64,000 bases of DNA from Phreatobacter oligotrophus (GCF_003046185.1 NZ_PZZL01000001.1:496001-560000); one strand, 5' to 3'. Numbered from the stretch's first letter, positions 8,870-17,728 are shown. Notes: generated from the sequence alone by a model not told the origin. Made by a program: numbers and translations.

Positions 8870-9571
8870 ATGTCCGCATCCGCCACATCCCCCGCCGGCT
8901 TCGACGGCACCGATCCGCGCTACCGCACCGTTCTGTGGATCGTCATCGCGCTCAATGGCCTCATGTTTGCGGTCGAGACCTTGGCCGGCCACCTCGCGGG
9001 GTCGCAGGCCCTGAAGGCCGATGCGCTCGATTTCCTCGGCGACACGCTCACCTATGGCCTGTCGCTCGCCGTCATCGGCAAGCCGCTGCGGGTCCGGTCG
9101 GCGGCGGCCCTCGCCAAGGGTGTGAGCCTGCTCGTCATGGGCCTGTGGGTCTTCGGCTCGACCCTCTGGCAGGTGCTGGTGCTCGGGCTGCCGCGCGCCG
9201 AGTTCATGGGCATTGTCGGCTTCCTGGCCCTTGCCGCCAATCTCGCCAGCGTGCTGCTGCTCGCCCGCTACAAGGATGGCGACGCCAATGTCCGCTCGGT
9301 CTGGCTCTGCTCGCGCAACGACGCCGTCGGCAATGTCATCGTCATGATCGCCGCGGGCCTCGTCTGGTGGCTCGCCAGCCCCTGGCCGGACCTCGCCGTC
9401 GCCTTCGTCATGGCCGGCCTCTTCCTGCACTCGGCGACGCTGATCCTTGCCCAGGCCTGGGGCGAATGGCGCAGCGGCGTCGATCGCGGCGCCCTGATGG
9501 GCCACGGCCACGACCACAGCCACGAGGGCGGGCACGACCATGCCCACGATCATGATGGCCACCGCCACTGA
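8870..9571 (+). CDS. Cation diffusion facilitator-type metal transporter
   Basis: 233-residue inner membrane protein with six hydrophobic segments and a His/Asp-rich C-terminal tail (GHGHDHSHEGGHDHAHDH) suited to binding Zn, Co, Cd or Ni. The TM2 motif reads KADALDFLGD and the TM5 motif SRNDAVGN, so the TM5 histidine of the usual HxxxD transport site is replaced by asparagine while the aspartates remain. It lacks the long cytoplasmic domain of classical CDFs. Control by the divergent MerR points to metal efflux. An AGGAAC ribosome site precedes the ATG. Confidence 0.85.
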   Translation: MSASATSPAGFDGTDPRYRTVLWIVIALNGLMFAVETLAGHLAGSQALKADALDFLGDTLTYGLSLAVIGKPLRVRSAAALAKGVSLLVMGLWVFGSTLWQVLVLGLPRAEFMGIVGFLALAANLASVLLLARYKDGDANVRSVWLCSRNDAVGNVIVMIAAGLVWWLASPWPDLAVAFVMAGLFLHSATLILAQAWGEWRSGVDRGALMGHGHDHSHEGGHDHAHDHDGHRH

Positions 9572-9650
9572 CCGTTCGGCCGGCGTTCATCCACGAGCCA
9601 TCGTGACGACATGAAGCTGGGGACAATGGCGAGGCTCAAGGAGGTCCGCC

Positions 9651-10088
9651 ATGCGAACCCGTCTCGTGCTCTCTGCCCTTGTCCTCGCTGCCGCCCCGGC
9701 CGTCGCGCAGGTGCCCGCCGCCCAGCCGTCCGCCGTGAATGATGGCCGCTTCGTCCTGCGCGACACGCCGGACGGCCTGTTGCGGATGGACAGCCGCACC
9801 GGCGCGATCTCGCTGTGCACCCGCACGGGCGGTTCGCTCGCCTGTCGGCTCGTGCCCGACGACCGGGCCGCGCTGGAGCAGGAGATCGAACGGCTGAAGG
9901 CGGAGAACGAGGCGCTGAGGCGGGGCGGGGCGACGGCCGCGCGTCCGGCCGATCCCGGCCAGTCCCTCACTTTGCCGAGCGACCAGGAGGTCGACCGGGC
10001 GCTGAGCCTTGCCGAGCGCATCTGGCGGCGGTTGCGCGGCATGATCCGCGAGAGCGAGACCGACCCGCCCGCCGACCGTCGCCTGTGA
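9651..10088 (+). CDS. Hypothetical secreted protein with short coiled coil
   Basis: 145-residue protein of unknown function. It has a clear Sec signal peptide (MRTRLVLSALVLAAAPAVAQ, cleavage after AVA). The mature part has a small domain with two cysteines (LCTRTGGSLACRL) that could form a disulfide, then a coiled-coil heptad stretch (EQEIERLKAENEALR) and a charged C-terminus. It is preceded by an AGGAGG ribosome site and ends base-to-base with the convergent map gene. It is probably periplasmic. Confidence 0.75.
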   Translation: MRTRLVLSALVLAAAPAVAQVPAAQPSAVNDGRFVLRDTPDGLLRMDSRTGAISLCTRTGGSLACRLVPDDRAALEQEIERLKAENEALRRGGATAARPADPGQSLTLPSDQEVDRALSLAERIWRRLRGMIRESETDPPADRRL

Positions 10089-10922
10089 TCAGGCGGCGCG
10101 GTTCAGCGGCGGCTTGTCGAGGCCCTTCGGCGACAGGGTGAAGATCTCGACGCCGTCCTTCGTCACGCCCACCGTGTGCTCGAACTGCGCCGAGAGCGAG
10201 CGGTCGCGGGTCACCGCGGTCCAGCCGTCGGAGAGCACCTTCACGTGGGGACGGCCGAGATTCACCATCGGCTCGATGGTGAAGATCATGCCGGGCTTCA
10301 GCTCGCTGCCCTCGCCGGGCTTGCCGAGATGGACGATGTTCGGCTCGTCGTGGAACAGCTTGCCGACGCCGTGGCCGCAGAAGTCGCGCACCACGCTCAT
10401 GTGCTGCGGCTCGACATAGCTCTGGATGGCGTGGCCGATGTCACCCACCGTGTTGCCGGGCTTCACGGCCGCGATGCCGCGCAGCAGCGACTCGTAGGTC
10501 ACCTCGATGAGGCGCTCGGCGCGGCGCGGAATGTCGCCGATGCCATACATGCGCGAGGAATCGCCATGCCAGCCGTCGAGCACGAAGGTGACGTCGATAT
10601 TCACGATGTCCCCGTCGCGGAACGGCTTGTCGTTGGGCATGCCGTGGCAGACGACGTGGTTCAGCGAGGTGCAGCAGGAATATTCGTAGCCGCGATACAT
10701 CAGCGTCGCCGGATAGGCGCCGTGGTCCATGCCGAACTCGAAGACGAGCTCGTCGATGCGGCTGGTGGGCACGCCCTCGCGCACCTCGTCGACGAGCATG
10801 TCGAGACATTCGGCGACCAGCCGGCCCGCCTTGCGCATGCCCGCGAAGGCCTCTTCGCCATAGAGCTTGATCTGGCCGTTCTTGCGCATCTGCGCCGAAC
10901 CGGCCTCCACATAGGTGACCAC
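10089..10922 (-). CDS. map: Type I methionine aminopeptidase
   Basis: 277-residue enzyme that removes the initiator methionine from nascent proteins. The five metal ligands of the pita-bread fold are visible: D in NIDVTF, D in HGDSSRMY, H in FCGHGVGKLF, E in FTIEPMVN and E in AQFEHTVG. The GTG start at 10922 gives an N-terminus (VTYVEAG...RKNGQIKLYG) matching other alphaproteobacterial MAPs; an ATG at 10889 would lose it and one at 10964 would add unconserved residues. It is a single gene, converging with the hypothetical secreted protein gene. Confidence 0.93.
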   Translation of the reverse strand: MVTYVEAGSAQMRKNGQIKLYGEEAFAGMRKAGRLVAECLDMLVDEVREGVPTSRIDELVFEFGMDHGAYPATLMYRGYEYSCCTSLNHVVCHGMPNDKPFRDGDIVNIDVTFVLDGWHGDSSRMYGIGDIPRRAERLIEVTYESLLRGIAAVKPGNTVGDIGHAIQSYVEPQHMSVVRDFCGHGVGKLFHDEPNIVHLGKPGEGSELKPGMIFTIEPMVNLGRPHVKVLSDGWTAVTRDRSLSAQFEHTVGVTKDGVEIFTLSPKGLDKPPLNRAA

Positions 10923-11031
10923 GCGGAAAATCCCTGGATGAAATCTGCGCGGAACATAAGGCATTGCCGCCCCCGCGCAAGGCAGGAGCGGCGATGACAG
11001 GTGCGATCGGCCTTGGGCTACCGGTCCGCCG

Positions 11032-11931
11032 TCACTCCAGAAGGTTCACGCCGTTCCAGCGCGCCACCTCGTCGGAGAGCATCGGCACATACTTGCCGCC
11101 GTTGCCCTGCGCCTCCGCCATGGCGAAGTAGTTCTTCACCGCATTGCCCATCGGGTTCGCGATTCCCGCCGCCTGGGCCATGTTGGCGCAATAGCGCATG
11201 TCCTTGTGGGCATTGGCGAGGGTGAAGCGGTGGGCGTTCTCGTCCCGCTCGATCACGTATTTGAAGAAGGTCTGGTAGAAGCCGCAATCCATCCGGCCGC
11301 CCGAGAGCACGGCGTTCATCGCCTTCGGGGCTACGCCATTGGCCTTCGCCACCGACAGGGCCTCGGCATAGAGCGCCGCATAGCCCATCGACACGAAGTT
11401 GTTGACGATCTTCATGGTGTGGCCGGCGCCCGTCGGGCCGACATGGACGATGCGGCCGGCAAAACACGCGATGACGTCGTGGACGCGGGCAAGGTCCGCC
11501 TCCGATCCACCGGTCATGACGTCAAGCTTGCCCTCCCAGGCCTCTTTCGGCGTGCGCGACAGCGGTGCGTCGAGGAAGGTGACGCCGAGCGGCGCGAGCT
11601 CCTCGGCGAGGCGGCGGGTGAGGGTGGGCTCGGAGGTGGAGCAATCGATGATGGTGAGGCCCGGCTTCGCACCCGCCCGGATGCCGTCGGGTCCGTTGAC
11701 GACGGCCTCGACCTGCGGCGCACCGGTGACGCAGATGACGACAACGTCGCAGGCCTCGGCCACCTCGCGGGCGTTCCTCGCCTCCTTCGCCCCGCGCTTC
11801 ACCAGGTCCTCGACCGGTTCGCGGTTGCGGTTGGCCATGACGGTGAGCGGATAGCCCTTCTCGACGATGTTCTTCGCCATGCCGTGGCCCATCAGCCCGA
11901 CGCCGATGAACCCGATGCGCTGCCTGGTCAT
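11032..11931 (-). CDS. 3-hydroxyisobutyrate dehydrogenase family NAD(P)-dependent oxidoreductase
   Basis: 299-residue beta-hydroxyacid dehydrogenase. The Rossmann motif GFIGVGLMGHGMAKN is at the N-terminus, the substrate block LDAPLSRTPKEAWEGKLDVMTGG follows, and the catalytic lysine lies in GHTMKIVNNF. Relatives oxidise 3-hydroxyisobutyrate, tartronate semialdehyde or sulfolactaldehyde; the exact substrate is unknown. The start at 11931 follows a GGGAGGATC ribosome site. A long upstream open frame runs antisense through the lacI gene and is ignored. The divergent LacI regulator probably controls it. Confidence 0.88.
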   Translation of the reverse strand: MTRQRIGFIGVGLMGHGMAKNIVEKGYPLTVMANRNREPVEDLVKRGAKEARNAREVAEACDVVVICVTGAPQVEAVVNGPDGIRAGAKPGLTIIDCSTSEPTLTRRLAEELAPLGVTFLDAPLSRTPKEAWEGKLDVMTGGSEADLARVHDVIACFAGRIVHVGPTGAGHTMKIVNNFVSMGYAALYAEALSVAKANGVAPKAMNAVLSGGRMDCGFYQTFFKYVIERDENAHRFTLANAHKDMRYCANMAQAAGIANPMGNAVKNYFAMAEAQGNGGKYVPMLSDEVARWNGVNLLE

Positions 11932-12004
11932 GTGATCCTCCCGTGACCTTGTGTTTTGCGGCGAGCCTAGACCGGCCCCGCCGAAGGGACGAGAGCCAAA
12001 ACGA

Positions 12005-12039
12005 TTGAATTCGCTGTTCAAAACTTGAAATGAAGTTTT
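12005..12039. promoter_or_regulatory. Putative LacI-family operator region
   Basis: The 132-bp divergent gap between the dehydrogenase and lacI genes holds an AT-rich block unlike the surrounding DNA, with nested dyads: AAAACTT (12020-12026) facing AAGTTTT (12033-12039), TTCAA (12017-12021) facing TTGAA (12025-12029), and TTGAA (12005-12009) facing TTCAA (12017-12021). Such a palindrome in a divergent gap fits a LacI-type operator controlling both genes. Assignment is by position and symmetry only. Confidence 0.5.
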
Positions 12040-12063
12040 AGATCGCTGTGGGGAGGGCGGCCC

Positions 12064-13119
12064 ATGGACGACGCCTCGCATCAGCATCCCGTGCATCCGC
12101 TGCCGCCCGGCCGCGTGACGTTGCAGCAGATCGCCGAGACCCTCGGCGTCTCGACTGCGACCGTATCCCTGGCGCTGCGCGCGAGCCCGCTGGTGGCCGA
12201 GGCGACGCGGGAGAAGGTCCAGGCCGTCGCCCGCGAGCTCGGCTATGTCTACAACCGCTCCGCCGCCAGCCTGCGCACCGCCCGCACCAACATGATCGCG
12301 GTGGGCGTCAACGACGTCGTGAACCCTTACTTTGGCGAGATCCTCGCGGCGATCGAGGAGACCCTCGCCGGGTCGGGCCACACCGTGCTGCTCGGCACCT
12401 ATTCCGACGATCCCGCCAAGCAGGACCGCGTGCTCGAGACCCTGAAGGAGTACCGGCCGGACGGCATGATCCTCTGCCCCGCCAATGGTGCGGGCGGCGA
12501 CGCGCTGCTGCGCATCGCCAGGGCCGGCATTCCCGTCATCCAGATTACCCGCGAGATCGAGGGCATCGGCCTCGACGTGGTCGCCTCCGACGACGTGGCC
12601 GCGACCCGTCTCGCCCTCGACCATCTCTTTGGGCTCGGCCACCGGCGGATCGCCGTGGTCGGCGGCAACGACACCATGTCGACGGGCCGCAACCGGCGCC
12701 TCGCCTATCGCGCCTTTCTCGCCGAGAAGGGCCTCGCCTTCGATCCCGCATTGATGGTGACGGGCCTCGGCACGCGTGACACCGGATTTGCCGGCATCCA
12801 GGCGCTGCTCGATCTCGCGGCGCCGCCCACCGCCGCCGTCTGCATGAACGACCTCATCGCCTTCGGCGTCATGATGGGCCTGCGCCAGCGCGGCCGCGAG
12901 GCCGGCCGCGACTTCTCCGTCGTTGGCGCCGACGATGTGCGCGAGGCGGCCATGTGGGCGCCGGGGCTGACCACCGTATCCACCCATCCGAGCGAGCAGG
13001 GGCGCCGCGCTGGCGAGCGCGTCCTGGTGCGGACGGTGAACCCGGCCCTGCCGCCGGCCCGCATCATCCTGCCGCCGACCTTGGTCGTGCGCGGCAGCAC
13101 CGGCCCCGTCGTCCCCTGA
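12064..13119 (+). CDS. LacI family transcriptional regulator
   Basis: 351-residue repressor. The helix-turn-helix VTLQQIAETLGVSTATVSLALR is at residues 18-39, followed by the hinge region REKVQAVARELGYVYNRSAASLR and a periplasmic-binding-like effector domain (VGVNDVVNPYFGEILAAIE to SVVGADDVREAAMWAPGLTTV). Such proteins sense sugars or sugar-derived acids. It is divergent from the hydroxyacid dehydrogenase gene, its likely target. It starts after a GGGGAGGG ribosome site. Confidence 0.9.
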   Translation: MDDASHQHPVHPLPPGRVTLQQIAETLGVSTATVSLALRASPLVAEATREKVQAVARELGYVYNRSAASLRTARTNMIAVGVNDVVNPYFGEILAAIEETLAGSGHTVLLGTYSDDPAKQDRVLETLKEYRPDGMILCPANGAGGDALLRIARAGIPVIQITREIEGIGLDVVASDDVAATRLALDHLFGLGHRRIAVVGGNDTMSTGRNRRLAYRAFLAEKGLAFDPALMVTGLGTRDTGFAGIQALLDLAAPPTAAVCMNDLIAFGVMMGLRQRGREAGRDFSVVGADDVREAAMWAPGLTTVSTHPSEQGRRAGERVLVRTVNPALPPARIILPPTLVVRGSTGPVVP

Positions 13120-13125
13120 AACGCA

Positions 13126-13153
13126 TCATGCCCGGCGCAAGGGCCAGGCATGA
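13126..13153. terminator. Hairpin between convergent lacI and azoR
   Basis: An 11-bp stem formed by TCATGCCCGGC (13126-13136) and GCCAGGCATGA (13143-13153), matching at 10 of 11 positions with a 6-nt loop, sits in the 75-bp gap between two convergent genes. There is no T-tract on either side, so it may be a factor-assisted bidirectional terminator or a small dispersed palindromic element. Confidence 0.5.
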
Positions 13154-13194
13154 CGGGAGGAACGGGGGCTGGTTCCGCCGAACGGTCTTTTCCG

Positions 13195-13821
13195 TCAGAA
13201 CGTCTTGGCGAGGGCCTCGGCCTTGGCCTTGACCTCGGAGAGCGAAGCCTCGGCCGTATCCGGCATGCCGGTGTTGATGACCTGCAGCGAGTGGATGGTC
13301 TCGAAGCCGAAGAACTTCAGCATCCACTCCACATAGGGCTTCTGGAAGTCGATGGCCTCGGCGCCGGTGCCCGGGCCATAGGCGCCCATGGAAGCGGTGA
13401 TGACGAGGGCGGGCTTGCCCTTCACCAGGCCGAAATAGCCCTGGTCCGGCGACCAGCCGAAGGTCTGGCCGGGCTGGGCGATGACGTCGATGTAGTGCTT
13501 CAGGACGTAAGGCACGCCGAAGTTCCACATCGGGGTGGCGATGACGATCTTGTCGGCCGCCTTGAAGTGGTCGGCAGCGGCGACGATCTTCGCCCAGGCT
13601 TGGGCCTGCTCGGCGGTGAAGTCCTTGCCGCCCATGACGGCGTACTTGGCATCCAGCGTCGCGCCGTCGAAGGCCGGCAGGTCGGCCGCCCAGAGGTCGA
13701 GCGTCTCGACCGTGTCGCCGGGATGGGCAGCCTTGTAGGCAGCGAGGAAATGCTCGGCCGCCTGGGTGGAGTAGGAGCGGCCCTTGCGGGGGCTCGCCTC
13801 GATGAACAGCACTTTGGCCAT
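13195..13821 (-). CDS. azoR: FMN-dependent NADH-azoreductase / NAD(P)H quinone reductase
   Basis: 208-residue flavodoxin-fold oxidoreductase. The FMN phosphate loop reads EASPRKGRSYS near residue 9, the second flavin contact is TPMWNFGVPYVLKHYID, and ITASMGAYGPG precedes the GFETI segment. AzoR enzymes reduce quinones and azo dyes by two electrons and protect against thiol and quinone stress. It lies 72 bp downstream of doxX in the same direction, and this pair is divergent from a LysR gene. Confidence 0.9.
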   Translation of the reverse strand: MAKVLFIEASPRKGRSYSTQAAEHFLAAYKAAHPGDTVETLDLWAADLPAFDGATLDAKYAVMGGKDFTAEQAQAWAKIVAAADHFKAADKIVIATPMWNFGVPYVLKHYIDVIAQPGQTFGWSPDQGYFGLVKGKPALVITASMGAYGPGTGAEAIDFQKPYVEWMLKFFGFETIHSLQVINTGMPDTAEASLSEVKAKAEALAKTF

Positions 13822-13893
13822 GGGATTGTCCTCAGGGAGGTGGGGGAGGTGACAGGACAGGCGCGCCGGACGGGCCGGCGCGCCGTTGACGGA

Positions 13894-14334
13894 TCAGGCC
13901 ATGCGGACCTGGCCCTGGGCCTCGCGGCGCCAGAAGGCGAGCGGGCCGGAGCGCAGGGCGAGGGCGCCGTCACCGGCCAGCGCATGGGCGATGGAGGCGA
14001 CGATCAGGAAGGCGGGGTACTCCCAGCCGCCCTTCGGCGCGGAGAAGACCCAGCCGTTCGGCAGGTGGACCATCAGCGCGCCGAGCATGATTGGCAGCAG
14101 CAGGACGGAGACGTGGCGGCCATAGATGCCGGCGAGGATGAGGACGCCGCCGCCGATCTCGGCGACGATGATCGGCAGGGCGAGCGCCGTCGGCAGGCCG
14201 AGCGAGCCGAGGAAGCCGGCAAAGCCGGGAACGGTGAAGACGACGACCTTCAGGAGGCCGTGGGCGATCCACATCAGGCCGAGCGCGACGCGTAGGGCGA
14301 GGAGGCCATAGGGGGCGGTCTGGGTATCGGACAT
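13894..14334 (-). CDS. DoxX family membrane protein
   Basis: 146-residue inner membrane protein with four hydrophobic helices typical of DoxX: RVALGLMWIAHGLLKV, the FLGSLGLPTALA loop, the LILAGIYGRH helix turn and WVFSAPKGGWEYPAFLIVASI. DoxX proteins are often paired with quinone or azo reductases and linked to redox stress. The ATG at 14334 gives the standard N-terminus. It is first gene of the doxX-azoR pair, divergent from the LysR regulator. Confidence 0.85.
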   Translation of the reverse strand: MSDTQTAPYGLLALRVALGLMWIAHGLLKVVVFTVPGFAGFLGSLGLPTALALPIIVAEIGGGVLILAGIYGRHVSVLLLPIMLGALMVHLPNGWVFSAPKGGWEYPAFLIVASIAHALAGDGALALRSGPLAFWRREAQGQVRMA

Positions 14335-14454
14335 GGGGGCACCAGGGGGCTGGGGAGAGGAGAAAGCGGCTGGCGGGGCGTTGGAGGAGCGTCCCTTGGC
14401 CCGAAGAATGGGTGGCGATGGCCCGCAAGTAAATTGACGAGACCGCAATGATTT

Positions 14455-14472
14455 GCTTGCATGGACGCAAGC
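14455..14472. promoter_or_regulatory. Dyad in the LysR/doxX divergent gap
   Basis: GCTTGC (14455-14460) faces GCAAGC (14467-14472) across 6 bp, just upstream of the LysR start, with further GCAAG copies nearby (14425-14429). The position fits an operator for autoregulation and for control of doxX-azoR by the LysR protein, though the typical T-N11-A core is not obvious. Confidence 0.35.
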
Positions 14473-14488
14473 GATTGGAGCCTTGACC

Positions 14489-15397
14489 ATGCCGCAGCCG
14501 CTCGTCTCCTGGGACGACTACCGGACTGTCCTCGCCGTCTCGAGCGCGCGCTCCCTCGCCGGCGCCGCCGATCTGCTCGCGGTGAACCAGTCCACCGTCT
14601 TCCGCCGCCTCGGGGCGATGGAGGAACGCCTCGGCGCCCGCCTCTTCGAGCGGAGCCGCACCGGCTATTCGCTGACCGCCGCGGGCGAGGAGATGGTGAA
14701 GCTCGCCGAGCGCATGTCCGAAGAGATCATCGACTTCGAGCGCCGCCTCACCGGCCAGGACCTGCGCCCCCAGGGCGAGGTTCGCGTGACGACCAACGAC
14801 ACGCTCGTGGTCCACCTGCTGACCCCGATCTTCGCCTCGTTCCGCAAGCTCTATCCGGAGATCTCGCTCGACGTGGTGGTCGGCAACCAGTCGCTGAACC
14901 TGTCGAAGCGCGATGCCGACGTCGCCATCCGCGCCACCTCCGACCCGCCGGAGACCCTGGTCGGCCGGCGGCTCGCCGCGATTCCATGGGCCATCTACGG
15001 CGCCCGCAGCCTCGGGCTCACCACGCTCGATCCCGTGGACTACCGCTCCCATCCCTGGATCGGCCTGGGTGATAACCTGTCGGGGCTCAAGCCCAGCCGC
15101 TGGCTGACCCAGCATGTCGGCGAGGACAAGATCGGCTGGCGCATCAACACGGTGCTCGGCCTGGCAGAAGCCGTGGCGGAGGGGGCAGGGCTCGGGCTGC
15201 TGCCCTGCTTCATCGCCCGCACCATCCCCGACCTCGTGCCCCTGTCAGATCCGATCGGCGATTCGCCAGGGGCGCTCTGGATCCTCACTCATCCCGACCT
15301 GCGCTCGACGGCGCGTGTCCGCGTCTTCATGGATCACGTCGGCTCGGAGATCGCCAAGCGGCGGCCGGAGATCGAGGGGGTCGGCCCGAAGGTCTGA
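14489..15397 (+). CDS. LysR family transcriptional regulator
   Basis: 302-residue LysR regulator. The winged helix-turn-helix occupies the first 65 residues (VSSARSLAGAADLLAVNQSTVFRRLGAMEERLG is its core, with FERSRTGYSLTAAGEE in the wing) and the rest is the effector domain. It is divergent from doxX-azoR, the usual arrangement for a regulator of quinone or electrophile stress genes. The ATG at 14489 follows GGAG and gives the usual N-terminus; an in-frame ATG at 14453 would overlap the dyad. The effector is unknown. Confidence 0.88.
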   Translation: MPQPLVSWDDYRTVLAVSSARSLAGAADLLAVNQSTVFRRLGAMEERLGARLFERSRTGYSLTAAGEEMVKLAERMSEEIIDFERRLTGQDLRPQGEVRVTTNDTLVVHLLTPIFASFRKLYPEISLDVVVGNQSLNLSKRDADVAIRATSDPPETLVGRRLAAIPWAIYGARSLGLTTLDPVDYRSHPWIGLGDNLSGLKPSRWLTQHVGEDKIGWRINTVLGLAEAVAEGAGLGLLPCFIARTIPDLVPLSDPIGDSPGALWILTHPDLRSTARVRVFMDHVGSEIAKRRPEIEGVGPKV

Positions 15398-15400
15398 GCC

Positions 15401-16588
15401 TCAGGCTGCCCCAAGGATCGAGGCGACGATCTCGCGCGTCGCCTCGGGACGGCCGAGCCGGCGCGAGGCCTCCGCCATGGCGGCAAGGCGCTCGCGCTCC
15501 GTGGTCATCAGCCGGGCCGCCTCCGCCCCGAGACGATGGACATCCGGTTCGAACAGGCCCGCCCCGGCATCGACGACATGGTCGACATTGGCCGCTTCCT
15601 GGCCGGGAATGTAGCCGTAGAGGATCATCGGCAGGCCGCGGATGCTGGCCTCCGCGATGGTGCCGGGTCCCGCCTTGGTGACGAGCAGATCACAGGCCCC
15701 CATGAGGTCGCTCATGCGGTCGACATAGCCGAGCGCCGTCACCGGAATCGGCCACCACGACGCGTCCAGTTCGGCCTTGAGCTTGGCATTGCCGGCGCAG
15801 ACCACCGCCACCTGCGCGGCAGGTGACGCGTTGCCGGCAGGCACGAGCGCCGCCGAGATGGCCTCGGCGATGGCGGCGATCGGCCCGATGCCACCGCCTC
15901 CGCCCATCACCAGGATCGCCGGGAGATCGGGATCGAGGCCGAAGGCGCGCCGGGTCTCGGCCCTGTCGGCGGGCGCGCGGGCGAAATCGGCGCGCACCGG
16001 CAGGCCGAGCGCATGGAGGCGCTCGCGTGACAGGCCGCGGCGCAGGGCGATGTCGATCGCCTTGGGCGTCGGCAGATAGACGGCGTCGTTCTGACGGTGC
16101 AGCCAGGACGGATGGATGCCGCCGAGATCGGTGACGACGGTGACGTAGCGGCTGTGCGGCGCGATGCGGCGGAGCACCGGCACCATCAGGTCATTGACCA
16201 GCGGGTGGACGGAGATGACGAGATCCGGCTGGGTGGTGCGGACGAGGGCCTCCAGCCGCGCCCTCGACAGGCGCCGGACCACGGCGGCGGTCGGCCGTGC
16301 CACGGGCGAGAGCGCCGTCATCCGCCACATGGCGTGCCAGACCCGCGGGGTGCGGTTCACCACGGTGTCGTAGGTCGCTGGCATCCGCGAGAAGGGGAAG
16401 GCCAGATGGTCGGTCAGCATGTCGACGATGGTGACCTTGCAGTCCGGCCGCTGCCGCACAAGCTCCGCCTCCAGCGCCCGGGCGCTCGCCAGATGACCAC
16501 CGCCGGTGCGGCTCATCAGGATCAGCACCTGGAACGGTCGACCGGCCGGGGCCGTGGTCGGGCGGGGAAGGGCGGTCGGGTCGGTCAA
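15401..16588 (-). CDS. MGDG synthase-like GT28 family glycosyltransferase
   Basis: 395-residue cytoplasmic or membrane-associated glycosyltransferase of the GT28/MurG fold. The N-terminal acceptor domain begins LILMSRTGGGHLASARALEAEL, as in MGDG synthases and processive diacylglycerol glycosyltransferases. The C-terminal nucleotide-sugar domain has VMGGGGGIGP, LVTKAGPGTIAEAS and the YIPGQEAANVDHV block. Homologues in Rhizobiales make glycolipids that replace phospholipids under phosphate limitation. Whether it adds galactose or glucose, and how many, cannot be read from sequence. It converges with the LysR gene, 3 bp apart. Confidence 0.85.
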   Translation of the reverse strand: MTDPTALPRPTTAPAGRPFQVLILMSRTGGGHLASARALEAELVRQRPDCKVTIVDMLTDHLAFPFSRMPATYDTVVNRTPRVWHAMWRMTALSPVARPTAAVVRRLSRARLEALVRTTQPDLVISVHPLVNDLMVPVLRRIAPHSRYVTVVTDLGGIHPSWLHRQNDAVYLPTPKAIDIALRRGLSRERLHALGLPVRADFARAPADRAETRRAFGLDPDLPAILVMGGGGGIGPIAAIAEAISAALVPAGNASPAAQVAVVCAGNAKLKAELDASWWPIPVTALGYVDRMSDLMGACDLLVTKAGPGTIAEASIRGLPMILYGYIPGQEAANVDHVVDAGAGLFEPDVHRLGAEAARLMTTERERLAAMAEASRRLGRPEATREIVASILGAA

Positions 16589-16753
16589 GCGGTGCCTCCG
16601 GCGCCGTCTCTATCTGCTCGGGGCCGGGAAGGCGAGGGCGGCGGCGTCGCAGCGTCCGCCATCAGCGCCGCTGATCGATGGCTGGACAAAGGCTGACTTG
16701 TTCAGGCTGGCCGCCTCGCCCATAAGGTTCCGACCATCGCGAAGGAAACAGTC

Positions 16754-17728
16754 ATGGCCGTCCTGCCCACCGCCGCCGACGTCGCCGAGGCCGCCCGTGT
16801 CATCGCCGGCGTCGCCCGCCGCACGCCGCTCGTCACCTCCCACGAGCTCGACGCCATCACTGGCGCGCGCGTCTTCCTGAAGGCCGAGCCGCTGCAGCGC
16901 ACCGGCTCCTTCAAGTTCCGCGGCGCCTATAATCGGCTGGCGCGCATCCCGGAGGACCGCAAGGCCATCGGCGTCGTCGCCATGTCCTCCGGCAACCACG
17001 CCCAGGGCGTCGCCACCGCCGCCCAGCTCCTTGGCATCCGCGCCACCATCCTGATGCCCAAGGACGCGCCTGCCCTGAAGCGTGAGCGCACCGCCGCCGC
17101 CGGCGCCGAGGTGGTGCTCTTCGACCGCGAGAAGGACGATCGCGAGGCCATGGCCCGCGATATCGCTGCCGCCCGCGGCGCCGTGGTCGTACCGCCCTAT
17201 GACGATTTCCACATCATGGCGGGCCAGGGCACGGCCGGTCGCGAGATGATGGAGGACCTGGTCGCCCAGGGCCTGACGCCCGATTCGGTGCTGGTCTGCT
17301 GCTCCGGCGGTGGCCTGCTCGCCGGCGTCGCTCTCGCGGTCGCCGAGAAGGCTCCGGGCGCCAAGATCTATTCGGTCGAGCCGGAGGGCTTCGAGGACCA
17401 CGCCCGCTCCTTCGCGGGCGGCGAGCGCGTCGCCAACACCCGGCGCGCCGGCTCGATCTGCGACGGCCTGCTGGCCGCCATGCCGGGCGAGCTCACCTTC
17501 GCCGTCAACAAGCCGCTGGTCGCCGGCGGCATCGTCGTCTCCGAGGACGAGGTGAAGCGCGCGGTGTCCTTCGCCTTCCGCGAACTGAAGCTGGTGGTGG
17601 AGCCTTCGGGTGCCGTGCCGCTCGCAGCGCTGCTCGCTGGCCGCCTCGACGTGAAGGGCCAGGTCGTCGGCGCCATGGTGTCGGGCGGCAATGTCGATCC
17701 GGCCCTCTTCGCCACGCTGGTGGCGTGA
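16754..17728 (+). CDS. Threonine/serine dehydratase (PLP-dependent)
   Basis: 324-residue fold-type II PLP enzyme. The PLP lysine lies in GSFKFRGAYNRL, the substrate loop is SSGNHAQGVA and the phosphate-binding glycine loop is SGGGLLAGV. There is no C-terminal ACT regulatory domain, so it is a catabolic-type threonine/serine dehydratase, or alternatively a serine racemase or hydroxyaspartate dehydratase. It stands alone, with an AAGGAAA ribosome site upstream. Confidence 0.87.
   Translation: MAVLPTAADVAEAARVIAGVARRTPLVTSHELDAITGARVFLKAEPLQRTGSFKFRGAYNRLARIPEDRKAIGVVAMSSGNHAQGVATAAQLLGIRATILMPKDAPALKRERTAAAGAEVVLFDREKDDREAMARDIAAARGAVVVPPYDDFHIMAGQGTAGREMMEDLVAQGLTPDSVLVCCSGGGLLAGVALAVAEKAPGAKIYSVEPEGFEDHARSFAGGERVANTRRAGSICDGLLAAMPGELTFAVNKPLVAGGIVVSEDEVKRAVSFAFRELKLVVEPSGAVPLAALLAGRLDVKGQVVGAMVSGGNVDPALFATLVA

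Noticed and set aside
11931-12987. N-terminal extension of the 3-hydroxyisobutyrate dehydrogenase frame through lacI
   Set aside because: The Rossmann motif begins right after the ATG at 11931, which has a good ribosome site; the extension is antisense to a well-supported LacI gene.
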